Assembly: GCA_016185605.1 (NCBI GenBank)
Contig: JACPNG010000022.1
Coordinates: forward strand, 34,139 to 79,216
Length of the DNA: 45,078 bases
Direction of reading: 5' to 3'
Origin: Candidatus Woesearchaeota archaeon
Lineage (GTDB): Archaea; Nanobdellota; Nanobdellia; SCGC-AAA011-G17; JACPNG01
Positions 28,299-37,879 of this stretch are shown here, piece after piece (within the stretch, counting starts at the first letter, position 1; each line of letters begins with the position of its first letter). The notes under the pieces are model-generated. The model had not been told where the DNA came from and did no database searches. It worked only from the letters and a program-made list of their open reading frames with translations. A program made the position numbers and the translations under genes.

Positions 28299-29793
28299 TT
28301 TTATTATCCGAAAGATCTAGCTTTTTTGAATTTTGTTTTGCTAATTTTTCAATTTTTTCTTGGTTGGAATAATATTCATTCATTATTTTTCCAACCTCCC
28401 CTATACTTCTAAAATTATTCTTAGACATCCAATTTAATATTGTTTTTTTAGTCTCTATTTCTCTCAATAATTCCTTTATTGTTAAGCCAGTAAATCTGCT
28501 TAGGTCTTCCATTAATCTTATGGATCCCACATGAGCAACGATCTTATCATTTTCTGGTTTCCATCTATATAATATATTAGGATGGACTTCTTCCTCTGAT
28601 ACTATAAATTCACCAACTTGATATACTCTTCTTAGGCCTTTTTTTCTATCTCTAAACATTACTAGATTAAGATTAACAGCACTTAATAAATTTGGAGGAA
28701 CCTCTATTGGCGGATTTATTAATCTCTGAATTGTCTCGCTAATTGTGTCAGCATGCACTGTGGAATATACGCTATGGCCTGTATGCATCGCCTCAAATAA
28801 TACCTGGGCCTGTTCTTTTCTTCTTATCTCCCCTAAGACTATTCTATCTGGTCTCATTCTAAGAGAATTAACTAATAAATCCAGCATAGAAACCTCCCCC
28901 TTTCCCTCTGGATTTGGTTGTCTGGTTACAAGAGGACTCCAGTATAAGAATTCTGGCAGAGATAATTCTCTAGTGTCTTCTATACTAATAATCCTATGAT
29001 TTGGGGGAATAAAAGGCATACATACATTCAGTAAGCTTGTTTTACCAGAGGCAGTTCCCCCGCTGATTAATACATTAAACTCATATTGGATGGCTTCCCA
29101 TATTAATGCAAATACCTCACTAGTGCATGTATTATTTGTTATAAAGTCTGTAACAGTCCAAGGATCTCCAGCGAATTTTCTGATTATAAGGGTGTTGCCC
29201 TTAGTTGATACAGGGAATAAAACAGCATTTGCCCTATCTCCAGTTACTAAATGAGCGTCTAGTAATGGATTTAATGTGGTAATTTGTCTACCAACCCTTC
29301 TGGCTATTATGCTAGTATAGTTTTGTATTTGTTCCTCTGTTTTTACTGTTATGTTTGTGTCAACCCACCCATATTTTTTATGATAAATCTTTATTGGTTC
29401 TTTTGAGGAGTTTATTACAATTTCTTCTAAATAAGGATCATTTAACAAAAATTCAATATCGCCTAGACCAAGCATATCATGTATTAATATTCCTGTTAAA
29501 TAAGAAATTGTTTGTAGATCTGTATTCGGCATTTTTTGTTTTATTAAAGTAACAGCTTTTTCAGTAAATTTTTCTTTTAGAATATTAATTGATTTCTGAT
29601 TTATAATTTCTGTAACAGAGATAGCAACGTCTGTAATTAGTTCATTTTTTATCTCATCCATAAATGCTATTGTTGCTATTCCTAGTCTTGGTTTTACTAA
29701 TTCATATAATTTAACTTGATTTTTATCCCCTAATATTCTTACATATGTTTCTACATTATCAGCTTTTACTTTGTATTTTTCTATTTCTTGCAT
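28291..29793 (-). CDS. Type IV pilus / archaellum-like secretion ATPase (GspE/TadA/FlaI family)
   Basis: Walker A ISGGTASGKTSLLN, RIISIEDTREL, RMRPDRIVLGEIR, AMHTGHSVYSTVHAD. Confidence 0.93.
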   Translation of the reverse strand: MQEIEKYKVKADNVETYVRILGDKNQVKLYELVKPRLGIATIAFMDEIKNELITDVAISVTEIINQKSINILKEKFTEKAVTLIKQKMPNTDLQTISYLTGILIHDMLGLGDIEFLLNDPYLEEIVINSSKEPIKIYHKKYGWVDTNITVKTEEQIQNYTSIIARRVGRQITTLNPLLDAHLVTGDRANAVLFPVSTKGNTLIIRKFAGDPWTVTDFITNNTCTSEVFALIWEAIQYEFNVLISGGTASGKTSLLNVCMPFIPPNHRIISIEDTRELSLPEFLYWSPLVTRQPNPEGKGEVSMLDLLVNSLRMRPDRIVLGEIRRKEQAQVLFEAMHTGHSVYSTVHADTISETIQRLINPPIEVPPNLLSAVNLNLVMFRDRKKGLRRVYQVGEFIVSEEEVHPNILYRWKPENDKIVAHVGSIRLMEDLSRFTGLTIKELLREIETKKTILNWMSKNNFRSIGEVGKIMNEYYSNQEKIEKLAKQNSKKLDLSDNKNV

Positions 29794-30719
29794 AATTCTG
29801 GCTCACCCCAAGCAGGATAATTTATTACAATTAAATCATGATTTTCCAATATTTTAGCCCACTCCTCTATAACTTTTTTATCCACTTTAATGCTTTTAGC
29901 AGCATAAGATAAAGGAATACACTCATTTATTTTTATTAAGTTATATAATATGTCTATATCTGTTGTATATCTTCCTCTCTTAAATTCTATATTCATCAGT
30001 TTAAACTTTCTTTTTTTCTTTAATCTTTCTGGTTTATATAAAGAATAAGATCTGGTAAATAAGACCATAAGAATTAATACAACTATAGAACCAGTAACAA
30101 TGAAATATAATGTAAATTTTCTATCTAATAAACCCCTCTTAAACAATATGATTATAGTTGTTATATAAGCAACAAATATAAAGAAAACAACTTTGTGCGC
30201 AAATGTCTTTTCTGTTTCCTTAATCTGCTTTAAGGATTTATTCTTTTGATATTTTATAGTTAATATAGTCATGAATATCAGCAAAATCATTATAAATATT
30301 AAGAAGAATATTCCAATTACAGAAATTCCAGATTTTATGATATATTTTAATAGATTATAGATTAAAAATATTAATAAAATAATGCCTAATGTTAAGAATA
30401 TACCTTTAAAAATCCTTTTTGGATTTTTAATAAATCTTTTAATAATTTTATTATAAATCCCTTTTAATCTTTCTGATAAGTACTTAAATCTCTTTTTGTT
30501 AAATATCTTTTTTATTATTTCTCTATAAAATATTAAGAATTTTATTATTTCATGGAACATATTAAATGGAAAGGCTGGTATAATTGTTATAATTAAAAAA
30601 ATTAGTAATATACCTCCTACAATTATAAGATATTTAGAAAATATTTTTAAGAATATACTTGATATGAGAAGAATAACACTTAACCAGAATATTAATGTAA
30701 AATAGTCTACTTTCTTCAT
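29781..30719 (-). CDS. Polytopic membrane protein with C-terminal wHTH-like segment
   Basis: Several TM segments, then DIDILYNLIKINECIPLSYAAKSIKVDKKVIEEWAKILENHDLIVINYP. Confidence 0.6.
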   Translation of the reverse strand: MKKVDYFTLIFWLSVILLISSIFLKIFSKYLIIVGGILLIFLIITIIPAFPFNMFHEIIKFLIFYREIIKKIFNKKRFKYLSERLKGIYNKIIKRFIKNPKRIFKGIFLTLGIILLIFLIYNLLKYIIKSGISVIGIFFLIFIMILLIFMTILTIKYQKNKSLKQIKETEKTFAHKVVFFIFVAYITTIIILFKRGLLDRKFTLYFIVTGSIVVLILMVLFTRSYSLYKPERLKKKRKFKLMNIEFKRGRYTTDIDILYNLIKINECIPLSYAAKSIKVDKKVIEEWAKILENHDLIVINYPAWGEPELCKK

Positions 30720-30776
30720 ATATGGAATTTTATCTTTGAATCTTTAATAAATATTGTATTCTTTTTTAAATGGTAA

Positions 30777-31586
30777 CTATACTAATTCTATATCCCCATT
30801 CTTAATTATATTATAATCATTAAATGTTAACTTTAAAATATCGGCTAAAACTATTTTTTTTCTTATATTATCTAAAAATTCTATAGTTGTTTTAATAACT
30901 ACATTTGTGTTTGAATTATTATCTATAATTATTTCATTGTTATTTATATTTATATCAAGATTTCCGCTCACAAGTTGGATTCTGATCTTACTACTTTCGG
31001 CTGGATTTATCTTATGACTCTTTGTATTTTTAGAGCCTGATTCATAAATGACTGTAAAATCAACCTCTCCGGGACTAAATTCAATCCATTCTACACTGGA
31101 ATTTATATCTTTATTAAAAAAGTATAATATATAGGCGCTTGCATTAGAATTATGTTCTATTATTATTCTATCATCGCCATATTTATCATGTTTGTATTTT
31201 ATCCCATTTGGCTTAATTGTTATAGGCAAATTTTCTGTTATTGTATCATCTAAAAAAACATTTGGAAATTTAGATTCTAAAAATTGTTTAAACTTTGTAG
31301 TTTCATTTTTAAAATTATTAGCATTAAGATTTGGCAAAGTTTCATTTATTATGATATATTTTTCACTAGTTTCAAAATTAATTCCAGATTTACTTTCTAC
31401 TATTTTATTAAATGATCTTTGAATTGAATTATCTAATTCATAAATATAATCTAGAACTAGTTCTTCATTTCCAATCTCTTTAGCACTTTCAAAAACATTA
31501 AAAATTAGAGTAGACACAGCTAGAACTAATAATGAGAATAATGTTAATCCCAATGTGAATAATATTCCCTTTTTTACTTTAGCCAT
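30777..31586 (-). CDS. Pilin-like protein of the pilus operon
   Basis: Likely start at MAKVKKGILFTLGLTLFSLLVLAV; single N-terminal TM and extracellular domain. Confidence 0.6.
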   Translation of the reverse strand: MAKVKKGILFTLGLTLFSLLVLAVSTLIFNVFESAKEIGNEELVLDYIYELDNSIQRSFNKIVESKSGINFETSEKYIIINETLPNLNANNFKNETTKFKQFLESKFPNVFLDDTITENLPITIKPNGIKYKHDKYGDDRIIIEHNSNASAYILYFFNKDINSSVEWIEFSPGEVDFTVIYESGSKNTKSHKINPAESSKIRIQLVSGNLDININNNEIIIDNNSNTNVVIKTTIEFLDNIRKKIVLADILKLTFNDYNIIKNGDIELV

Positions 31587-31963
31587 ATCCAATACCTCGC
31601 AATACAATAGTTTAATTCATTAGTTGCTATTGCCCTTGTGCCGGAGGCTACAAAGATATTATTAGGAAGCTCTGAAGATGTTTCTATTGCCTTATTGGGA
31701 CATTCAATTTTTATTTTCATATTATAATTTACAGGCAATAGCCTGTCTATAGAAGATTCAATTGAATTTTTATTTAAAGAAGCCAATACATCTGTATTAT
31801 CTAACACTGCTAATATATCATTGCCAACTTTGTTCATTTGTATATTAGCAATTGCATTATAATCTGCTTGGGATATCTTATATATGCTGAAAGTTAAAAT
31901 AATAAAAACAACCAATACTGCTACAGTCAGATCAAATGCGATTACAAAACCTTTTTTATTCAT
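31574..31963 (-). CDS. Pilin-like protein
   Basis: MNKKGFVIAFDLTVAVLVVFIILTFSIY prepilin-like N-terminus. Confidence 0.6.
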   Translation of the reverse strand: MNKKGFVIAFDLTVAVLVVFIILTFSIYKISQADYNAIANIQMNKVGNDILAVLDNTDVLASLNKNSIESSIDRLLPVNYNMKIKIECPNKAIETSSELPNNIFVASGTRAIATNELNYCIARYWIWLK

Positions 31964-31965
31964 TT

Positions 31966-32439
31966 TTAAAATAATGTCAAATCTATAATAGCCTCTTTTT
32001 TATTATATACAGCAAATCTTCTTGTTGTGGTAATCTTTTTTCCTGTAATGGGAACTCCTACACCAGATATAACATCATTATTGCTAAATTTTATAGTCAG
32101 ATTAAAATCATACTTTTGTATATTCATGATAGATTTTAATTCATTATAATCAATGTCTTCTAATTCCATTAATTTAGTTTGATTTATTATTCTGTCTTTA
32201 TTGACTAAGCCTATTTCCTTTATATCCAAATTGTTGCTTTCCCAATCCTCAGGAATACCCTGAGTTTTAATTAAAGAGTCTGTAACTTGTGATGCTAATC
32301 TTTGTTTTTCATTATCCTCTAAATTATTATTTAATTTATTATTGTAGGAATTGAAGGTTGAAAATAAAAAAACAAATATAACCATAAATACAAAAACTCC
32401 AATTATAAGTTCCATAGAAGATAATTGTGCTTTAGACAT
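31966..32439 (-). CDS. Pilin-like protein
   Basis: MSKAQLSSMELIIGVFVFMVIFVFLFSTF. Confidence 0.6.
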   Translation of the reverse strand: MSKAQLSSMELIIGVFVFMVIFVFLFSTFNSYNNKLNNNLEDNEKQRLASQVTDSLIKTQGIPEDWESNNLDIKEIGLVNKDRIINQTKLMELEDIDYNELKSIMNIQKYDFNLTIKFSNNDVISGVGVPITGKKITTTRRFAVYNKKEAIIDLTLF

Positions 32440-32818
32440 TTTCGATTATTATATCACTCTCTTGGTTTATTATTCTAATATTACCATTTGTTATACTAAA
32501 ATTGCTTTCTCCATTATTGTTAATGGGGGAAGTTATAATATCACATTGAACATTGGAGTCTTTTATGTATAATCTCTCATTATTTAAAAAAAATATATCA
32601 TAATTAGTCTTTGTTTTAATTTCTATTCCATCTCCTAATATAAATGCTTTATTAACAAAATTAGCCATTCTTATACAATTAGAAGTCATATCAACAAATA
32701 ATTCCTTGTCATTTAATTCAATTCTTTTATCCAATGTTAAAAATAAAATAATTCCAAATAAGAAAAATATAGTAGCTATAACAATTACAAATTCTATTGC
32801 AGCCTGAGCTTTTTTCAT
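32432..32818 (-). CDS. Class III signal peptide pilin-like protein
   Basis: MKKAQAAIEFVIVIATIFFLFGIILF. Confidence 0.75.
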   Translation of the reverse strand: MKKAQAAIEFVIVIATIFFLFGIILFLTLDKRIELNDKELFVDMTSNCIRMANFVNKAFILGDGIEIKTKTNYDIFFLNNERLYIKDSNVQCDIITSPINNNGESNFSITNGNIRIINQESDIIIENV

Positions 32819-33978
32819 TATTCTAATTCTTCAACTTTTATATGTAATTCAGAAAATTGAAGTCTTTTATTGTCTTGTAAGTTATCTTCCTGAGCTGTAA
32901 CTCTAAATTTTATAAATCCAAAGTTATCTTCTAAATGCGCTATATTTGTTATGTCTAATTCAACCCATTTAACTTTTTGGTTTAATACAGAAGCCGGAAT
33001 TGAAAAATCAACATAATTAGCAGTATCTATTGTATTACCATCTGATTTATATCTAAAAACCCTTAATTTAAATGGATCTTGATCAATAATCCTTACTCTT
33101 CCATATAAAAGTATTTTCCCATAGTTTTTAGTATCTGAATTATCTTTTATTATGAAACCTTCATAATTTTTCCCTCCGCTTAATCTTGTTTTTATAACAG
33201 AAGTTGTTGGTGGTGTATTGATATCATCATCTAATAGATTTAGTGTTATATCCTCTAAAGCTTTCATCTGAGAATCTGTTGTAGCTAAACCAATGCCATT
33301 TGTCTTAAAATACCATCCATTTTCTATGCCTTTGTCTAAAAATGCCTTTCCAGACTCTTCTTCTGTTGGGCAGTCTTGAGAGCAGTTTTGTGTATTTTCA
33401 TTACTATCACATATATTATTTCCACAATTTCCAGAATCGCAACTTCCACAATCACTAGGACAAGAATTGCAGTCTTCACTAGCCTCACATACATTATTTC
33501 CGCATATACATGCTCCACAATCTTTACTGCATGTGCTGCATGTTTCAAATGCTTCACAGATATTATCTCCGCATGAAGAACTTAGTTCTCCTATTAAAAC
33601 AACCCCAGATTCTAACATCTCTAATTGTATGTAATGAATTCCTTTGGTTATAGGAATATTTCCAGTAACATTAGCTTTTGTTATTATAAAAACATCAGAT
33701 GTTCCTTCAAAAATCCTTAATTTGAATAATATCTCTTTGCCTGATATAGAAACACTTTCAATTCCATCTGGAAGCGTTACAGGAATATAATCTTTTGATC
33801 CTGGTCCCAATGTATAAATAGTTTCAGCTGTATTCTTCAAATCATTTAAAGCTGAATTAATCTCGTTTAATTTTACTTCTGTATTTGCTTCTGTTAAAGA
33901 ATAATATATTATGGGGGTAGCAATAACAAGGGCTATAGCTATGATAACCATATATTCTACTGCTACTTGAGATTTCAT
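32818..33978 (-). CDS. Class III signal peptide protein with Cys-rich repeats and C-terminal beta domain (possible adhesin pilin)
   Basis: MKSQVAVEYMVIIAIALVIATPIIYY; CGDNICEAFETCSTCSKDCGACICGNNVCEASEDCNSCPSDCGSCDSGNCGNNICDSNENTQNCSQDCP. Confidence 0.75.
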   Translation of the reverse strand: MKSQVAVEYMVIIAIALVIATPIIYYSLTEANTEVKLNEINSALNDLKNTAETIYTLGPGSKDYIPVTLPDGIESVSISGKEILFKLRIFEGTSDVFIITKANVTGNIPITKGIHYIQLEMLESGVVLIGELSSSCGDNICEAFETCSTCSKDCGACICGNNVCEASEDCNSCPSDCGSCDSGNCGNNICDSNENTQNCSQDCPTEEESGKAFLDKGIENGWYFKTNGIGLATTDSQMKALEDITLNLLDDDINTPPTTSVIKTRLSGGKNYEGFIIKDNSDTKNYGKILLYGRVRIIDQDPFKLRVFRYKSDGNTIDTANYVDFSIPASVLNQKVKWVELDITNIAHLEDNFGFIKFRVTAQEDNLQDNKRLQFSELHIKVEELE

Positions 33979-34108
33979 TGATAATTAATCTTTTACAACT
34001 CTTTTATAATTTCTTATTATCTTTAAAGTAGTATAAGAACCTTTATATATAAAAATATCATTTTAAAATTATTATAAATTAATAATTTCATAAGAGGAGG
34101 TTTATTAA

Positions 34109-34534
34109 ATGAAAAAGGGACAGGCAGCCATCGAATTTTTAATGACTTACGGATGGGCTATTTTAGTTGTTTTAGTTGCTATTTCAGCATTATGGTTTTT
34201 TGTTGGTAATCCTCAATCTTTAGTTGCTGATAATTGTAGGTTAGCAGCACCATTGAATTGCGAGGGTGCGACTGCTACTGCAACAAGTATAACAATGAGG
34301 GTAAGAAACGGACTTACAGAAACAATTACAGTAACAGATGTTGATTTGCCAGATTTAACAACCGGTAGTTGTACTGCTGGAAGTGGTAGTATTAATGCAG
34401 GGGCTGTAGGGAATGTAGCTGTTACATGTAGTGGTTTATCAGGCAAGGTAAGGTCTGCAGTTACAATAACATATAGCACTCCAGGATTAACAGGAAGGGT
34501 TATTACAGGAAATCTTGTTGTAACTGTAGCTTAA
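34109..34534 (+). CDS. Major pilin-like protein, class III signal peptide
   Basis: MKKGQAAIEFLMTYGWAILVVLVAISALWFF; own strong RBS (AGGAGGT). Confidence 0.8.
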   Translation: MKKGQAAIEFLMTYGWAILVVLVAISALWFFVGNPQSLVADNCRLAAPLNCEGATATATSITMRVRNGLTETITVTDVDLPDLTTGSCTAGSGSINAGAVGNVAVTCSGLSGKVRSAVTITYSTPGLTGRVITGNLVVTVA

Positions 34535-34554
34535 TTTTTTCTTTTTTATTAAAT

Positions 34555-35256
34555 TTATTCTAGTGTAAATATTTTATTAGGATAAACAATAACTCCCTTT
34601 TCACCTATATCCATAGAAAAAGTTTTTAACGGATGTTTTGTGCCCCTCATCTTAAGAATTTCTATTGCTCTATGTCTAACCCCTTTCATCTTTAGATAAT
34701 ATAATAAGATAATGCTATCAACCTCAAACTCTAGAGCAGCAGAAATTGTATGACCCTCTTTTTCCTCTTCTTCTGAGGTTAACAAGGCAGTACAACCCCA
34801 TTTCTGGATTAATTCAAATAATGCTAGAGCAGCCTCTTTTTTCGTCAATTCATCTTGGTAAAGTAAGGAAAATGAGGTTATAGAATCTATAACAATTCTT
34901 TTAGCTTTCATCTTTGTTATAATGGAATCTACTGAGCCTCCACCCTCTATTAATACTTTTTTAACCTGCTCAGGGGTATATTCTAAAAAAACAAATAAGT
35001 TATCTTTTTCATATTTTTCTAAATCCCAGCCAAAGCTTAGAATATCCTCATAGAATTTTTCTTTTTTTTCTTCAAATGTGATATAAACAGCAGGCTCCCC
35101 TCTTTTAATACCATCTAACAGGAATTGCATTGCAAATATTGTTTTTCCAGTTCCGGGACCTCCAGCAACCAGATTAATGCTAAATTCTTTAAATCCGCCA
35201 GAGATTAATTCATCAAATCCTGGAACCCCTGTAGAGACTCTTTTAATTCTTGGCAT
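34555..35256 (-). CDS. KaiC/RAD55-like ATPase
   Basis: STGVPGFDELISGGF, Walker A GGPGTGKT, RIVIDSITSFSLL. Confidence 0.85.
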   Translation of the reverse strand: MPRIKRVSTGVPGFDELISGGFKEFSINLVAGGPGTGKTIFAMQFLLDGIKRGEPAVYITFEEKKEKFYEDILSFGWDLEKYEKDNLFVFLEYTPEQVKKVLIEGGGSVDSIITKMKAKRIVIDSITSFSLLYQDELTKKEAALALFELIQKWGCTALLTSEEEEKEGHTISAALEFEVDSIILLYYLKMKGVRHRAIEILKMRGTKHPLKTFSMDIGEKGVIVYPNKIFTLE

Positions 35257-35258
35257 TT

Positions 35259-35957
35259 CTAAAATTCTTTCTCAGATAAAGAAAATGGAATTTGATCTGT
35301 TAATATTTTCATTCCACCCTTTGTTATAGTTAATGGATAGATGTTAATTGGATAATTTTCCCCCCTCATTTTTGCTATATGAATGCATCTTTCAAAACTA
35401 GCGCCTTTTCTGATTTTGAACAATAATATCAAGCCGTCAAACAGGAAATCCTCTTCTTTAAAAACCATATCTGATATATTAGATGAAAAATTTTCAGATA
35501 TTGCTAATAAAGTAATTCCTAGTTCTTTGGCTTCTGTTAAAAATGATATTAATCCTCTTCTATAATCTTTATCATATATAAACTCAAACATTGTTAATGA
35601 ATCTATAACAATTCTTCTAGCTTTATTTTTTCTTATTTGTTTTAACGGCTCTTCTAGAGATAAAATCTTGCCTGTAACAGACTGGGGTATTATGCTAATT
35701 AAATTCTTCTTTTCTAGTTCTTCTAAATTGATACCTAGACTCTCAGCATTTTGGTTTATTGACTCTAGGCTCTCTTCAGAGGTTACATATACTCCAGGCT
35801 CTTTTTTATTGGCACCATCTACTAGAAATTGTAATCCAAATATGCTCTTTCCAGTTCCAGGAGCCCCTGTAACAAGAATTGTATTAACTCTTGGAATTCC
35901 CCCCTTTAATAGCTTGTCTAATCCAGGAATTCCTAAATCTATTCTTTCATCTTTCAT
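35259..35957 (-). CDS. KaiC/RAD55-like ATPase
   Basis: DLGIPGLDKLLKGGIPRVNTILVTGAPGTGKS, RIVIDSLTMFEFI. Confidence 0.85.
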   Translation of the reverse strand: MKDERIDLGIPGLDKLLKGGIPRVNTILVTGAPGTGKSIFGLQFLVDGANKKEPGVYVTSEESLESINQNAESLGINLEELEKKNLISIIPQSVTGKILSLEEPLKQIRKNKARRIVIDSLTMFEFIYDKDYRRGLISFLTEAKELGITLLAISENFSSNISDMVFKEEDFLFDGLILLFKIRKGASFERCIHIAKMRGENYPINIYPLTITKGGMKILTDQIPFSLSEKEF

Positions 35958-36035
35958 TTGGATTTTTATAATTTAGCTAGTATAAAAAGATTACCACCAA
36001 AATAATTATATACCCAAATATCATAATTAGGATAA

Positions 36036-36590
36036 ATGGGAGCAGCTGAAAGCTTTGAGAAGAAAGTAAAAGGATTAAAAGATTATATTGCTTTAGCTAC
36101 CGTTACTTCTAAAAATTATCAGAAAACTAATCTGGAAATTGTAAAGCATTTAACCCAACAAGGGATTCCTGGAGTCTATGTTACATTAAACAAGCCATAT
36201 CAAACAATGAATGAATTATTTGGAAGAAAGAGAATAGATGCAAAATTAATAATATTTATAGATGCTGTAACTAAAACAGTTGGTGGAAATATAAAAAAAA
36301 CAAGAAATTGCTTGTATATTGGAAATCCCGAAAATTTAAGTGATATTTCTTTGGCTATGGATCAAGCTGTAAGAGCTTTAGGAAACAAGGAAAAATTCCT
36401 ATTCTTTGATTCTTTGAGCACTTTATTAATATATAACAAAGTTAATACTGTTGCTAGATTTATACACTTTATATCTGGAAAGATGAGGATTTGGAGGGTA
36501 AAGGGAATTATAATTTCATTGCAGAAGGATAAAGATGAGGAATTAATAGATGAGCTAAGCCAATTTTGCGATGTAATGATAAAGTTTTGA
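36036..36590 (+). CDS. Degenerate KaiC/RAD55-like protein lacking Walker A
   Basis: GIPGVYVTLNKPYQTMNELF, KFLFFDSLSTLLIYN, but no GxxGxGKT. Confidence 0.65.
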   Translation: MGAAESFEKKVKGLKDYIALATVTSKNYQKTNLEIVKHLTQQGIPGVYVTLNKPYQTMNELFGRKRIDAKLIIFIDAVTKTVGGNIKKTRNCLYIGNPENLSDISLAMDQAVRALGNKEKFLFFDSLSTLLIYNKVNTVARFIHFISGKMRIWRVKGIIISLQKDKDEELIDELSQFCDVMIKF

Positions 36591-36602
36591 AAAGGAGGTA
36601 AG

Positions 36603-37043
36603 ATGAAGAATATTATTAAATTTATAATCGGGGCAATTGCTATTCTTTTCGGCTTATATGCCCTAATAAGAATTATTGATCATAAGGAGTTAACTGTAGG
36701 AGCATTTACTTTAACATTTGGAATAACAGCCATAATATGGACTATAAGGGCAATAAAAGCCCTATCACCAGGATCTTCATTAAGAACTTATGCTGGATAT
36801 TTTCTGACTTCATTGATTTTCATAGTTCTTTTTTCAATTTATCATTCATTAAATACTTTTTTTAAATGGCAGCAGACAATAGGGGATTTTATGGTTCTGC
36901 CGGAATTTATGTTGATAACAATAGCTTATATGATATTTGTAATATCCGGCTATAACATGTATAAATTAGGAGAAGAATTTGGATTTCAAATGCAGGCTAA
37001 AAATATAGAAAAAAGAATTAAAAATAAGAAAAAGAAGAGATGA
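36603..37043 (+). CDS. Multi-TM membrane protein of unknown function
   Basis: About four hydrophobic segments; follows the KaiC-like gene with GGAGG RBS. Confidence 0.6.
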   Translation: MKNIIKFIIGAIAILFGLYALIRIIDHKELTVGAFTLTFGITAIIWTIRAIKALSPGSSLRTYAGYFLTSLIFIVLFSIYHSLNTFFKWQQTIGDFMVLPEFMLITIAYMIFVISGYNMYKLGEEFGFQMQAKNIEKRIKNKKKKR

Positions 37044-37155
37044 ATGTAAATTAATATATTGGTATTTTCTTCAATCAAATCAATCAATCCAGAAAATTAA
37101 TTAGTTTGTTAATAGAAAGTAATTCATAATCTAAAAACTTATTTCTTATAATCAG

Positions 37156-37737
37156 CTAATCAACAGCCTTTACATTTGGCACTTGTCCATATTCCATATA
37201 AAGCGTAAAGTGCTTTACTAGCTTATTATTTTCATCGTTTGACTCGCGGATTTCTGAGCCAGAATCTACAGTTGCGCTTACTTCATAATTAACATCAAAT
37301 TCTCTGAGGTAAACTGGATATAACCAAGCACCCCCTATCTCTTCACCAGGCATTAATACTTTTCCCCCTTCAATCCAGGAGCCCCCCCATTTTGGAGAGA
37401 ATTTTCGATTAGTACGCTGCAAATTATTTTCATATCCCGGGGCATTCACAATAATGTTGAATGGTCGTGATACAGGAGCTTCGCCAATATTCTTAATAAT
37501 TACTGCCACCATATATTTATAGCCATATACTCCTTGTATGCTTTCCGCTGTTCTGGCCATGATTATCTTGCTTACAATAAGATCTGAACCATGACTATCA
37601 TCTCTAGAAATAAATGTGTTTCCTTGATAGTCAAAGGAATTCTTCATTAAAAAGCCAATAATAAGCAATAATATAATAAGAAATAAAATAGTAATGACTT
37701 TTTTATTATATTGATTTTTTGTATTTGATTTTCCCAT
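37156..37737 (-). CDS. Membrane-anchored CARDB-like domain protein
   Basis: N-terminal TM; VAVIIKNIGEAPVSRPFNIIV...VSATVDSGSEIRESNDENN. Confidence 0.65.
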   Translation of the reverse strand: MGKSNTKNQYNKKVITILFLIILLLIIGFLMKNSFDYQGNTFISRDDSHGSDLIVSKIIMARTAESIQGVYGYKYMVAVIIKNIGEAPVSRPFNIIVNAPGYENNLQRTNRKFSPKWGGSWIEGGKVLMPGEEIGGAWLYPVYLREFDVNYEVSATVDSGSEIRESNDENNKLVKHFTLYMEYGQVPNVKAVD

Positions 37738-37879
37738 TCTTATAGCTTAATATTTAACTACTTTATAACTATTTAAATATTTTTAACAGCTAATAATAAA
37801 TCTTGTTGTAAAAAAAGAACTTTCAGATAGATTATTAAAAGAATAGATATATATAAAAACCCAATTTATTATTTCTTAT

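Noticed and set aside
33336-33576. Overlapping ORFs within the Cys-rich repeats (33336-33557 minus, 33376-33576 plus)
   Set aside because: Out-of-frame translations of repetitive coding DNA
34213-34479. Minus-strand ORF opposite the major pilin
   Set aside because: Shadow of the Thr/Gly/Ala-rich pilin gene
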